NCBI RefSeq assembly: GCF_902506415.1 | Contig: NZ_LR733275.1 | Location: forward strand, 4,626,176-4,690,175 | DNA from: Massilia sp. 9I | GTDB taxonomy: Bacteria; Pseudomonadota; Gammaproteobacteria; Burkholderiales; Burkholderiaceae_D | Direction: 5' to 3' | DNA length: 64,000 nucleotides | Shown: in pieces, positions 42,891-52,725 of the stretch | Layout of the letters: each line of letters starts with the position of its first letter | Numbering within the stretch: position 1 is the stretch's first letter | The notes under the pieces: model-generated | Database searches by the model: none | Seen by the model: only the letters and a program-made list of their open reading frames with translations | Told to the model about the DNA's origin: nothing | Made by a program: the position numbers and the translations under genes

Positions 42891-43919
42891 ATGCTGAATG
42901 ACCAGCTGCGCAGCATCTTGCAGAACATGCCGAAGGCAGAATTGCACATCCATATCGAAGGTTCGCTGGAGCCCGAGCTGATCTTTGCGTTGGCACAACG
43001 AAACAGCGTATCGCTGCCCTATCCCTCGGTGGAGGCGTTGCGCGAGGCCTACGCTTTTAGCGACCTGCAATCCTTCCTCGACATCTATTACGCAGGCGCC
43101 AGCGTGCTGCTCACCGAGCAGGATTTCTACGATATGACGGCGGCCTACCTGGCGCGTGCCCATGCCGACAATGTGCGGCATGCCGAGATCTTTTTCGACC
43201 CACAGACCCATACCGCGCGCGGCGTGCCCTTCGAGACCGTCATCAATGGCATCTGGCGCGCCTGCCAGGAAGGCCCGATCAGCGCCACCCTGATCATGTG
43301 CTTCCTGCGCCACCTGTCCGAAGAAGAAGCGCTGGCCACGCTGGACGAGTCGCTGCCTTACCGCGACAAGTTCATCGGCGTGGGCCTGGACTCGTCCGAG
43401 GTCGGCCACCCGCCGGAAAAATTCGCGCGCGTGTTCGAGCGTGCCCGCCAGCTCGGCCTGCGCCTGGTGGCGCACGCGGGCGAGGAGGGCCCGCCTGCCT
43501 ACATCGAAAGCGCGCTCGACGTGCTCAAGGTCGAGCGCATCGACCATGGCGTGCGCAGCCTGGAGAGCCCGGAGCTGGTGCAGCGCCTGGCGCGCGAAGG
43601 CATGGCGCTGACCGTGTGCCCGCTGTCGAACATCAAGCTGCGCGTCTTCGACGTGATGGGCAGCCACAACCTGCGCGAGCTGTTAGATGCGGGCCTGGCC
43701 GCCACGGTGAATTCGGACGATCCGGCCTACTTCGGCGGCTACATGAACGACAACTTCATCGCCGCCTTCGAGGCGCTGCCGCTCGACGCCGGCCACGCAC
43801 GCCAGCTGGCCCGCAACAGCTTCGCCGCCTCCTTCCTCGACCCGGAGCGCAAGCGCGCATGCCTGGCCGAGGTGGATGAATTCTTCGCCAACGCCGCCAC
43901 GTTAGGGACCCCATGCTGA
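42891..43919 (+). CDS. adenine deaminase (adenosine deaminase superfamily)
   Basis: This 342-residue zinc hydrolase has HIHIEGSLEPELIFAL, VGLDSSEVGHPPEKFARVF, LRLVAHAGEEGPPAY, ERIDHGVR and TVNSDDPAYFGGYMNDNF. The SEVGHPP and NSDDPAYFGGY patterns fit the adenine deaminase branch (as in Pseudomonas) rather than true adenosine deaminase. It converts adenine to hypoxanthine in purine salvage. The ATG at 42891 has GGAGAA 5 bp upstream; the frame also opens at 42825 with non-family residues. It overlaps the next gene by 7 bp. Confidence 0.92.
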   Translation: MLNDQLRSILQNMPKAELHIHIEGSLEPELIFALAQRNSVSLPYPSVEALREAYAFSDLQSFLDIYYAGASVLLTEQDFYDMTAAYLARAHADNVRHAEIFFDPQTHTARGVPFETVINGIWRACQEGPISATLIMCFLRHLSEEEALATLDESLPYRDKFIGVGLDSSEVGHPPEKFARVFERARQLGLRLVAHAGEEGPPAYIESALDVLKVERIDHGVRSLESPELVQRLAREGMALTVCPLSNIKLRVFDVMGSHNLRELLDAGLAATVNSDDPAYFGGYMNDNFIAAFEALPLDAGHARQLARNSFAASFLDPERKRACLAEVDEFFANAATLGTPC

Positions 43920-46444
43920 TCCAATCCTTCCGCATGACCGCGCGCGACTGGCGTGCCGGCGAATTGCGCTTCCTGCTGGTGGCCCTGATCGTGGCCGTGT
44001 CCGCGCTGTCCTCGGTGGGCTTCTTCATCGACCGCATGCGTGCGGGACTGAACCGCGACGCCCACCAGCTGCTGGGCGCCGACCTGCTGCTGAACGCCGA
44101 CGATCCGATCCAGCAGCGCTGGCGAGACGAGGCCACGCGCCGCGGCCTGCTCATCGCCGAAACGGCGACTTTCCAGAGCATGGCCCAGGCGGGCGAGGGC
44201 GAGAACTCGAGCGCCCAGCTGGCGGCGGTGAAGGCGGTCACTCCCGGCTATCCGCTGCGCGGCCAGCTCACCGTCAGCAATGATCCCGAACAGGCCAGCC
44301 GCGCGCTCGGCCAGAAGACCACGGCCATCCCCGCGCCCGGCACCGTGTGGGTCGACGCCAACCTGCTGCCGGCCCTGCGCACCAAGGTGGGCGGCACCAT
44401 CCAGCTGGGCGACAAGCAGTTCCGCATCGCGCAGCTGATCGCCACCGAACCGGACAAGGGCGCCTCGTTTGCCAACTTCGCGCCGCGCGTGATGCTGGCG
44501 ATGGAAGACCTGCCGGCCACGCGCCTGGTGGATGCGTTCTCGCGCGTCAGCTACCGCCTGCAGGTGGCGTCCAAGTCAAGGAACGACACCGCCGGCGTGG
44601 CCGCCTACGAGAAGTGGCTGCGCGCCGACATCGCCGCGCGCAACGTGCGCGGGGTGCGCATCGAGACGCTCGAGAACGGCCGCCCCGAGATGCGCGCCAC
44701 CCTGGACCGCGCCGACAGCTTCCTGTCGCTGGTCGGCCTGCTGTCGGCGATGCTGGCGGCAGTCGCGGTCGCCATGGCGGCGCGCCGCTTCATGCAGCGC
44801 CACCTGGACGCCTGCGCGATGCTGCGCTGCCTCGGCATGACCCAGAACCAGGTCGGCGCCCTGTACCTGATCGAGTTCGCCATCGTCGGCCTGGCCGGCA
44901 GCGTGCTGGGCGTCGCGGTGGGCTTCGGCGCCCACTTCGTCCTGCTCGAGATGATCGGCACGCTGCTGCCGCCGGACCTGCCGCCGGTCTCGCTGCTGCC
45001 CGCCCTGCAGGGCATCGCCACCGGCATGCTGCTGCTGGTCGGCTTCGCGCTGCCGCCGGTGCTCCAGCTGCGCAACGTGCCGCACAACCGCGTGATCCGG
45101 CGCGAGGCCGCCGCGCCGCAGCCGCTGGCGCTGGCCACCTATGGCCTCGGCATCGGCGTGTTCCTGCTGCTCCTGCTGTGGCAGGCGGGCGATACGAAGC
45201 TGGCCATGATGACGGCCGGCGGCTTCCTCGGCGGCCTGGGCGTGTTCGCCCTGGTGGCCTGGCTCGGCCTGCGCCTGCTGCGCCGCCTGCGCGGCGCCTC
45301 CAGGAACCAGAGCTGGCGTTTCGCCATCACTTCGCTGCAGCGACGTCCCGGCGCCACCGTGGTGCAGGTGGTGTCGCTGTCGCTGGGCCTGATGGCGCTG
45401 CTGCTGCTCACCGTGGTGCGCGGCGACCTGATGGCTGCCTGGCGCACGGCGACGCCGCCGGACGCGCCGAACCGCTTCATCATCAACATCCAGCCGGAGC
45501 AGGCCAAGGGCGTCGAGCAGCAGCTGCGCGGCGCGGGCGTGCAGAACGTGATGCTGTACCCGATGATCCGCGGCCGCCTGACCGCCGTCAACGGCAAGCA
45601 GCTGACCCGCGACAGCTACCAGAACGGCGACGCGCGCCGCCTGGCCGAGCGCGAGTTCAACCTGTCGACGGTGCCCAATCTGCCGGAGACCAATGAGATC
45701 GTCGCGGGCAGCTGGTACAAGGACGCGCCGGGCGTGGCCGAAGCGTCGGTAGAGCAGGGGCTGGCCAAGACCCTGGGCCTGAAGCTGGGCGACGTCATGC
45801 GCTTCGACATGGGCGGCCTGCCGGTCGAAGCGAAGGTGACCAGCCTGCGCAAGCTGGAGTGGGGCTCGATGCGCGCCAACTTCTTCGTCATCATCAATCC
45901 GGCGGCGATGGCGAATGCGCCGACCAGCTACATGACGGCCTTCCACGTTCCCGGCAGTGGCGGGGAGTTGACCAACAAGCTCACGCGCGCTTATCCGAAC
46001 CTGACCGTGATCGACGTCTCCGGCATTATCCGCCAGCTGCAGGAAGTGCTGGACCAGGTGGTGGTGGCGGTCGAGTTCCTGTTCATGTTCACGTTGGCCT
46101 CCGGCGTGCTGGTGCTGTACGCGGCCCTGATGGGATCGCAGTCGGAGCGCACGCGCGAAGCCGGCCTGCTGCGCGCGCTCGGCGCCACCCGCGGCCAGCT
46201 GGCGAGCGCGCAGCGGATCGAATTCGTACTGGTCGGCGGGCTGTCCGGCGTGCTGGCCGCCACCGGCGCGGCGGCGATGGGCTGGGTGCTGGCCGAGTAC
46301 GTCTTCAAGTTCGCCTGGAAGTTCGAGCCGCAGGTGTGGCTGGCGGGCGTCGTGGTCGGCGCGCTGTGCGCACTGGTCGGCGGCTGGCTAGGCCTGCGCA
46401 GCGTGCTGCGCCAGCCGCCGCTGCAGACCCTGCGTGAGGCATGA
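43913..46444 (+). CDS. ABC transporter permease, YbbP/FtsX-like
   Basis: This 843-residue inner-membrane protein has two FtsX-type permease domains. One membrane segment lies at the start (LRFLLVALIVAVSALSSVGFFID), a first group near residues 270-400 (SLVGLLSAMLAAVAVAMAARRFMQRHLDACAMLRCLGMTQNQ), and a last group near 710-840 (LRALGATRGQLASAQRIEFVLVGGL). This is the YbbP type, which pairs with a LolD-like ATPase YbbA; no ATPase is adjacent here. Substrate unknown. Its start overlaps the adenine deaminase stop, so the two are translationally coupled. Confidence 0.92.
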   Translation: MLIQSFRMTARDWRAGELRFLLVALIVAVSALSSVGFFIDRMRAGLNRDAHQLLGADLLLNADDPIQQRWRDEATRRGLLIAETATFQSMAQAGEGENSSAQLAAVKAVTPGYPLRGQLTVSNDPEQASRALGQKTTAIPAPGTVWVDANLLPALRTKVGGTIQLGDKQFRIAQLIATEPDKGASFANFAPRVMLAMEDLPATRLVDAFSRVSYRLQVASKSRNDTAGVAAYEKWLRADIAARNVRGVRIETLENGRPEMRATLDRADSFLSLVGLLSAMLAAVAVAMAARRFMQRHLDACAMLRCLGMTQNQVGALYLIEFAIVGLAGSVLGVAVGFGAHFVLLEMIGTLLPPDLPPVSLLPALQGIATGMLLLVGFALPPVLQLRNVPHNRVIRREAAAPQPLALATYGLGIGVFLLLLLWQAGDTKLAMMTAGGFLGGLGVFALVAWLGLRLLRRLRGASRNQSWRFAITSLQRRPGATVVQVVSLSLGLMALLLLTVVRGDLMAAWRTATPPDAPNRFIINIQPEQAKGVEQQLRGAGVQNVMLYPMIRGRLTAVNGKQLTRDSYQNGDARRLAEREFNLSTVPNLPETNEIVAGSWYKDAPGVAEASVEQGLAKTLGLKLGDVMRFDMGGLPVEAKVTSLRKLEWGSMRANFFVIINPAAMANAPTSYMTAFHVPGSGGELTNKLTRAYPNLTVIDVSGIIRQLQEVLDQVVVAVEFLFMFTLASGVLVLYAALMGSQSERTREAGLLRALGATRGQLASAQRIEFVLVGGLSGVLAATGAAAMGWVLAEYVFKFAWKFEPQVWLAGVVVGALCALVGGWLGLRSVLRQPPLQTLREA

Positions 46445-46512
46445 TGCGTTAAGCTGACAACAGTGCAGCGCCGGGGTGGCCACGAGCGGCCCCGGCAAGC
46501 TATGATGGCGGC

Positions 46513-46917
46513 ATGTCTGAACCGAACACCCCCGAAGCACAAACCCTCTACGAGGTGATGGGCGGCGCCGAGCGCCTGCGCGAACTGGTCGACCGCTTCT
46601 ACGACCTGATGCAGCTGGAGCCCGAGTTCGCCGGCATCCATGCCATGCACCCGCAACCTAACGACAGCTCGCGCGAAAAACTGTTCATGTTCCTGTCCGG
46701 CTGGACCGGCGGTCCCGATCTGTTCGTGGAACGCTACGGCCACCCGCGCCTGCGCGCGCGCCACCTCCCGTTCGCCATCGGCACGCAGGAGCGCGACCAG
46801 TGGCTGCGCGCCATGGCCTGGGCGATGGAAGACCTGGGCTACGACGAAGAACTGCGCATGCGAATGATGCAGTCCTTCTACCATACCGCCGACTGGATGC
46901 GGAACAAGGCTGACTGA
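46513..46917 (+). CDS. group II truncated hemoglobin
   Basis: This 134-residue 2-on-2 globin of the TrHbO group has LYEVMGGAERLRELVDRFYDLM, KLFMFLSGWTGGPDLFVERYGHPRLRARHLPFAIG with the proximal His (RARHLPF), and the group-defining Trp (RDQWLRAM). Such globins bind O2 and NO and are linked to oxidative or nitrosative protection. It lies 68 bp after the permease gene and 5 bp before rmuC. Confidence 0.94.
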   Translation: MSEPNTPEAQTLYEVMGGAERLRELVDRFYDLMQLEPEFAGIHAMHPQPNDSSREKLFMFLSGWTGGPDLFVERYGHPRLRARHLPFAIGTQERDQWLRAMAWAMEDLGYDEELRMRMMQSFYHTADWMRNKAD

Positions 46918-46922
46918 GACGC

Positions 46923-48242
46923 ATGAGCATCATTGAGATCCTGATCCTGGTCGCCGTGGCGATCGTCATCGTCCTGCAGTTCCTGCTGCTGGCGCGCGCC
47001 CGTCCCAACGGCGACGGCCGCCACATCGAACGCCTGGAGCGCGAGCTGCGGCTCGAGATGCAATCGACCGCGCAGGCCACGCGCCAGGAAGTGTCCGGCC
47101 ACATGGGGCAGTACCACGCGGCCACCGTGCAGCAGCTGGACGGCATGCGCCAGCAGATGCAGCTGCATTCGGCCAGCGGGCGCGAGGAGCAGGCGCGCGC
47201 GCTGAAGCGCTTCGCCGACACCCTGCAGCTCACCCTGTCCAACCTGACCGAATCGAATGCCCAGCGCATGCTGGAAGTGCGCGGCACGCTGGAAACCAAG
47301 ATCCGCGACCTGCAGCTCGATAACGCCAAGCGCCTGGAAGAGATGCGCCAGACCGTCGACGAGAAGCTGCACGCGACCCTGGAAACGCGCCTGACGGAGA
47401 GCTTCAAACAGGTCAGCGAGCGGCTGGAGAAGGTGCACCAGGGCCTGGGCGAGATGCAGCAGCTGGCGATCGGCGTGGGCGACCTGAAACGCGTGCTCAC
47501 CAACGTCAAGACGCGCGGCACCTGGGGCGAAGTCCAGCTCGAGATGCTGCTCGAGCAGGTGCTGACCGTCGACCAGTACGCCAAGAACGTCGAGACCGTG
47601 GCCGGCACCGGCGCGCGCGTCGAATTCGCCATCAAGCTGCCGGGCGTGGTCGACGGCGGTGCGCCGCTGTGGCTGCCGATCGACGCCAAGTTCCCCAAGG
47701 AGCAGTACGAACGCCTGCTGGAAGCCTCGGAACTGGCCGACGCCGAGGGTGTGGCGCGCTACGGCGCCGAGCTGGAACGCGCGGTGCGGGGCGAAGCCAA
47801 GACCATCTGCGAAAAATACGTGTCGCCGCCGCAGACCACCGACTTCGCGATCCTGTTCCTGCCGACCGAAGGCCTGTATGCGGAAGTGATGCGCCGTCCC
47901 GGCCTGGCCGACGACCTGCAGCGTTCGCTGCGCGTGACCATCGCCGGCCCGTCCACGCTGACGGCGCTGCTCAACAGCCTGCAGATGGGCTTCCGCACGC
48001 TGGCGCTGGAAAAGCGCTCGTCCGAAGTGTGGCAGGTGCTGGGTGCGGTAAAGACCGAGTTCACCAAGTTCGGCGACGTGCTGGCCACCACCAAGGCGAC
48101 GCTGGAGAAGGCCGCCAAGAACATCGAGAGCGCCGAGGTGCGCAGCCGCGCGATGGCGAAGAAGCTGAAGTCGGTGGAGGCGCTGCCGACCGAGGCGGCG
48201 CAGCTGATGCTGGGGCCGGACAGGCTGGACGCAGACGATTGA
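46923..48242 (+). CDS. rmuC: DNA recombination protein RmuC
   Basis: This 439-residue protein has an N-terminal membrane segment (IIEILILVAVAIVIVLQFLLLA) and a long coiled coil up to about residue 180. The RmuC nuclease-like domain follows (GDLKRVLTNVKTRGTWGEVQLEMLLEQVL, LWLPIDAKFPKEQYERLL, DFAILFLPTEGLYAEVMRRPGL). The family limits rearrangements at inverted repeats; nuclease activity is inferred from fold. It starts 5 bp after the hemoglobin gene. Confidence 0.96.
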   Translation: MSIIEILILVAVAIVIVLQFLLLARARPNGDGRHIERLERELRLEMQSTAQATRQEVSGHMGQYHAATVQQLDGMRQQMQLHSASGREEQARALKRFADTLQLTLSNLTESNAQRMLEVRGTLETKIRDLQLDNAKRLEEMRQTVDEKLHATLETRLTESFKQVSERLEKVHQGLGEMQQLAIGVGDLKRVLTNVKTRGTWGEVQLEMLLEQVLTVDQYAKNVETVAGTGARVEFAIKLPGVVDGGAPLWLPIDAKFPKEQYERLLEASELADAEGVARYGAELERAVRGEAKTICEKYVSPPQTTDFAILFLPTEGLYAEVMRRPGLADDLQRSLRVTIAGPSTLTALLNSLQMGFRTLALEKRSSEVWQVLGAVKTEFTKFGDVLATTKATLEKAAKNIESAEVRSRAMAKKLKSVEALPTEAAQLMLGPDRLDADD

Positions 48243-48243
48243 C

Positions 48244-48352
48244 GTAGCGTGGGTGGGTTTCCCGCCCATGCGTTCAAATCACGGTACTGCAGCCTGCGCG
48301 GCTGCTCACGTCGCAACTATCACCGCGTGGGCGGCAAAGCCGCCCACCCTAC
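48244..48352. repeat. inverted pair of REP-like hairpins (REPIN-like), type 2
   Basis: The hairpin GTAGCGTGGGTGGGTTTCCC... (48244-48272) has an inverted partner at 48324-48352 with core GTGGGCGGCAAAGCCGCCCAC. They occupy the convergent gap between rmuC and moeA. The moeA stop codon (minus TAG, 48349-48351) lies inside the right hairpin. Confidence 0.8.
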
Positions 48353-50220
48353 ATCAAACCCTCGAACACGAGCACATCGACCATGTCGCCCGCGGCGACA
48401 TTCCCCTGCTCGTCGTGCAGCACCACCATGCAGTTCGCCTCCGACATCGAGCGCAGGATGCCCGAGCCCTGCGAGCCGGTGATGCGCACTTCCGGCTCGC
48501 CGTCCGCGCCTCGCGCCAGGATCCCGCGCTGGTACTCCGTGCGCCCCGGCTTCTTGCGGATCGCGCCGCTCGAGCGCGCGCGCAGCAGCGGCAGCGGCGC
48601 TTCCGCACCCATCATGCGCAGCAGCGCTTCGCGCGCGAAAAAGTAGAACGAAACCATCACCGCCACCGGATTGCCCGGCAGCCCGAACAGGAAGGCGCTG
48701 CGGCCGTTCGAATTGACGCGTCCGAAGGCGAGCGGACGCCCGGGACGCATGCCGATCTTCCAGAAGGTCACGTCGCCCAGCTTGGCCATGATCTGCTTGG
48801 TGTAGTCGGCGGCGCCGACCGACACCCCGCCCGAGGTGATGATGGCGTCCGCGTTCTCGCAGGCGCCGCGCAGGGCGTCTTCCAGCGCAGCAGGGTCGTC
48901 GCGCACGACGCCCATGTCGATGATGTCGCAGCCCAGGCGCTGCAGCATGCCGTAGATGGTGTAGCGGTTGCTGTCGTAGACGCAGCCTTCGCCCAGCGGC
49001 TCGCCGACCGAGCGCAGTTCGTCGCCGGTCGAGAAGAAGGCCACGCGCAGGCGCCGCTGCACCGCGACTTCCGGGATGCCGAGCGAGGCCAACATGCCGA
49101 GGTCGGGCGGGCGCACTACGCGGCCCGCCTGCAGGGCCGCGCTGCCGGCCTTCAGGTCTTCGCCGGCGAAGCGGCGGTTGTCGCCTGGCCGGATCACGCC
49201 GGCCGGAAGGGTGATAAGGTCGCCGTCCTGGGTGACGAACTCCTGCGGCACCACGCTGTCGCAGCCTTCCGGCATGACGCCGCCCGTCATGATGCGCACG
49301 CATTCGCCGCTGGCGGGGACTATGGGTGAGGCATTACCGGCAAAGGTGGTGCCGATCACCCGCAGCGTCACCGGCGCATCGCCCTGCAGGTCGGCGCCGC
49401 GCAGGGCAAAACCGTCCATGGCAGAGTTGTCGTGGGCCGGCACGTTGATCGGCGAGATGATGTCCGCCGCCAGCACGCGGCCGAGCGCAGCGCGCAGCGC
49501 GACCTTCTCAATGGCGCGCACGGGCTGCACGAACTCGCGGATGATGCGCTGGGCGTCGCGCACGGGCAAGGCTTCGGGATCGTAGCTGGAGAGGCAGCTG
49601 ACCACCTGCGCCATGCTGGGTGGCCGCGTCAGGTCCAGGTCGTGCAGCTCGTCCAGGGTATTGATGTTGCGGAACGCGTCCGCGTCCTCGAACAGCACCT
49701 CGACCGTCTTCAAATCCTTGTACCAGCCGTCCATGCGGCGGCCGCCCTCGCGCAGGTATCGCGACAGCACCGGCAGCCGGCTCGCTTTCACCAGGCAGAA
49801 CACCGGATGCGGCTGCGGGCGCATGCCAGCTTCCTGGGTGACGGCAAAGGCGAGGTCGGCGTCCTGTTCTTCGACCGCAGCCGACAGGCGCGCGGCCAGA
49901 TCGAGCGGCAGGAAGGGCGAATCGCAGGGCACGGCCAGCAGCCAGGGCGTGGCGCAGTGGATCAAGCCGGCTTCCAGGCCGGCCAGCGGCCCTGCGAAGC
50001 CGGGCGTCTCGTCGGCCCACACCGGCGCGGCCAGCTCCAGCCAGCTTTCCAGGTTGCGGTTGGCGTTGACCATGACCGAGCCGACCTGCGGCAGCAGGCG
50101 CTCGATCGCGTGCTGCGCCATTGGTTTGCCGCGGAAAGGCTGCAGGCCCTTGTCGACGTTGCCCATGCGCGAGCCGCGCCCGCCCGCCAGGATCAATCCG
50201 GTGATGAGTGTCTTTTCCAT
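48349..50220 (-). CDS. fused molybdenum cofactor guanylyltransferase MobA and molybdopterin molybdenumtransferase MoeA
   Basis: One open frame of 623 codons encodes two Moco enzymes. Residues 1-202 are MobA (GLILAGGRGSRMGNVDKGLQPF, VPCDSPFLPLDLA, INTLDELHDLDL), which attaches GMP to molybdopterin. Residues from about 203 are MoeA (PAHDNSAMDGFALR, IMTGGVMPEGCDSVV, ITSGGVSVGAADY, LFGLPGNPVAVMVSF), which inserts molybdate. No stop separates them, and the internal ATG (49614) has no Shine-Dalgarno sequence. It lies 13 bp after moaA. Confidence 0.9.
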   Translation of the reverse strand: MEKTLITGLILAGGRGSRMGNVDKGLQPFRGKPMAQHAIERLLPQVGSVMVNANRNLESWLELAAPVWADETPGFAGPLAGLEAGLIHCATPWLLAVPCDSPFLPLDLAARLSAAVEEQDADLAFAVTQEAGMRPQPHPVFCLVKASRLPVLSRYLREGGRRMDGWYKDLKTVEVLFEDADAFRNINTLDELHDLDLTRPPSMAQVVSCLSSYDPEALPVRDAQRIIREFVQPVRAIEKVALRAALGRVLAADIISPINVPAHDNSAMDGFALRGADLQGDAPVTLRVIGTTFAGNASPIVPASGECVRIMTGGVMPEGCDSVVPQEFVTQDGDLITLPAGVIRPGDNRRFAGEDLKAGSAALQAGRVVRPPDLGMLASLGIPEVAVQRRLRVAFFSTGDELRSVGEPLGEGCVYDSNRYTIYGMLQRLGCDIIDMGVVRDDPAALEDALRGACENADAIITSGGVSVGAADYTKQIMAKLGDVTFWKIGMRPGRPLAFGRVNSNGRSAFLFGLPGNPVAVMVSFYFFAREALLRMMGAEAPLPLLRARSSGAIRKKPGRTEYQRGILARGADGEPEVRITGSQGSGILRSMSEANCMVVLHDEQGNVAAGDMVDVLVFEGLM

Positions 50221-50233
50221 GTTGTTCGAAGTA

Positions 50234-51332
50234 TCAGCCGCCGATGTACGACATTTCGACTTTCTTGCCGCGCGCGAGCCCCGAGGTGTCGATGGTGCGG
50301 GTCTCGGAATAGCGGTCTGCGCGGCCGCGCCACAGTTGGGCGATGGCGCCCGAGATGTCCGCATCGCTGCGATCCGTGCGCAGCAGCGCGCGCAGGTCGT
50401 GGCCCTGGGTGGCGAACAGGCAGGTGTACAGCTTGCCCTCGGTCGACAGGCGCAGGCGGGTGCAGTCGTGGCAGAAGGCCTGGGTGACGCTGGAGATGAC
50501 GCCGACTTCGCCACTGCCGTCCAGGTAGCGCCAGCGCGCGGCGGTCTCGCCCAGGTAATTGGCGCCGACCGGGGCCAGTGGTAGCTCGGCGCCGATGCGG
50601 CGGATCACCTCGGCGGACGGAATCACTTCATCCATGTTCCAGCCGTTCGACGCGCCAACGTCCATGTATTCGATGAAGCGCAGGATGAAGGGCGAGCCCT
50701 TGAAGTGGCGCGCCATCGGCAGGATCTGGTCCTCGTTGGTGCCGCGCTTGACCACCATGTTGACCTTGATCGGCCCCAGGCCGGCTTCATGCGCGGCGTC
50801 CAGGCCGTGCAGTACGTCGCTGACGGCAAAGTCGACGTCGTTCATGCGCCGGAATACGGCGTCGTCGAGGGCGTCGAGCGAGACCGTCACGCGGTCCAGG
50901 CCTGCGTCCTTGAGCGCACGCGCCTTGCGCGCCAGCAGCGAGCCATTGGTGGTGAGCGTCAGGTCGAGCGGGCGGCCGCTCGGCGTGCCCAGGGCGCGCA
51001 GCATGCCGACCAGGCGTTCGAGATTCTTGCGCAGCAGCGGCTCGCCGCCGGTCAGGCGGATCTTCTCGACCCCGTGCGCGATGAACAGGCGCGCCACGCG
51101 CGTGATTTCCTCGAACGAAAGCAGGTCGCTGTGCGGCAGGTAGGCGTAGTCCTTGTCGAACACCTCTTTCGGCATGCAGTAGACGCAGCGGAAATTGCAG
51201 CGGTCGGTCACCGAGATGCGCAGGTCGTGCAGCGGCCGGCCGAGGGCATCCGACAGGAGGCCAGTCGGGGCTTCCGGCGCACTCGGCACAGCCAGCGCGG
51301 GCGAGCGCAGGTCGTTCAGCAGGATGATTTTT

Positions 51333-51340
<8 letters not shown>
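50234..51340 (-). CDS. moaA: GTP 3',8-cyclase (MoaA)
   Basis: This 368-residue radical SAM enzyme starts molybdopterin synthesis from GTP. The N-terminal [4Fe-4S] cluster motif is CNFRCVYC, the C-terminal cluster cysteines lie in CHDCTRLRLSTEGKLYTC, and the protein ends in the functional Gly-Gly (MSYIGG). LTGGEPLLRKN is the SAM-binding GGE region. The ATG at 51340 gives MPEKIILLNDLRSP; about 35 residues of extra N-terminus precede the core. The start overlaps the chrA stop by 8 bp. Confidence 0.97.
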
Positions 51341-52652
<1,312 letters not shown>

Positions 52653-52676
52653 GGGCTTAATGCTAACCCATCAATA

Positions 52677-52708
52677 CAAAAGGGGAGGCCGAAGCCTCCC
52701 CCTTTTTT
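52677..52708 (-). terminator. intrinsic terminator of rne
   Basis: GGGGAGGC (52682-52689) pairs perfectly with GCCTCCCC (52694-52701) around CGAA. On the minus strand the stem is followed by TTTTGTATTG; a T-tract also lies on the other side. It is 25 bp after the rne stop. Confidence 0.9.
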
Positions 52709-52725
52709 ACGTGGCGGTCAGCGGA

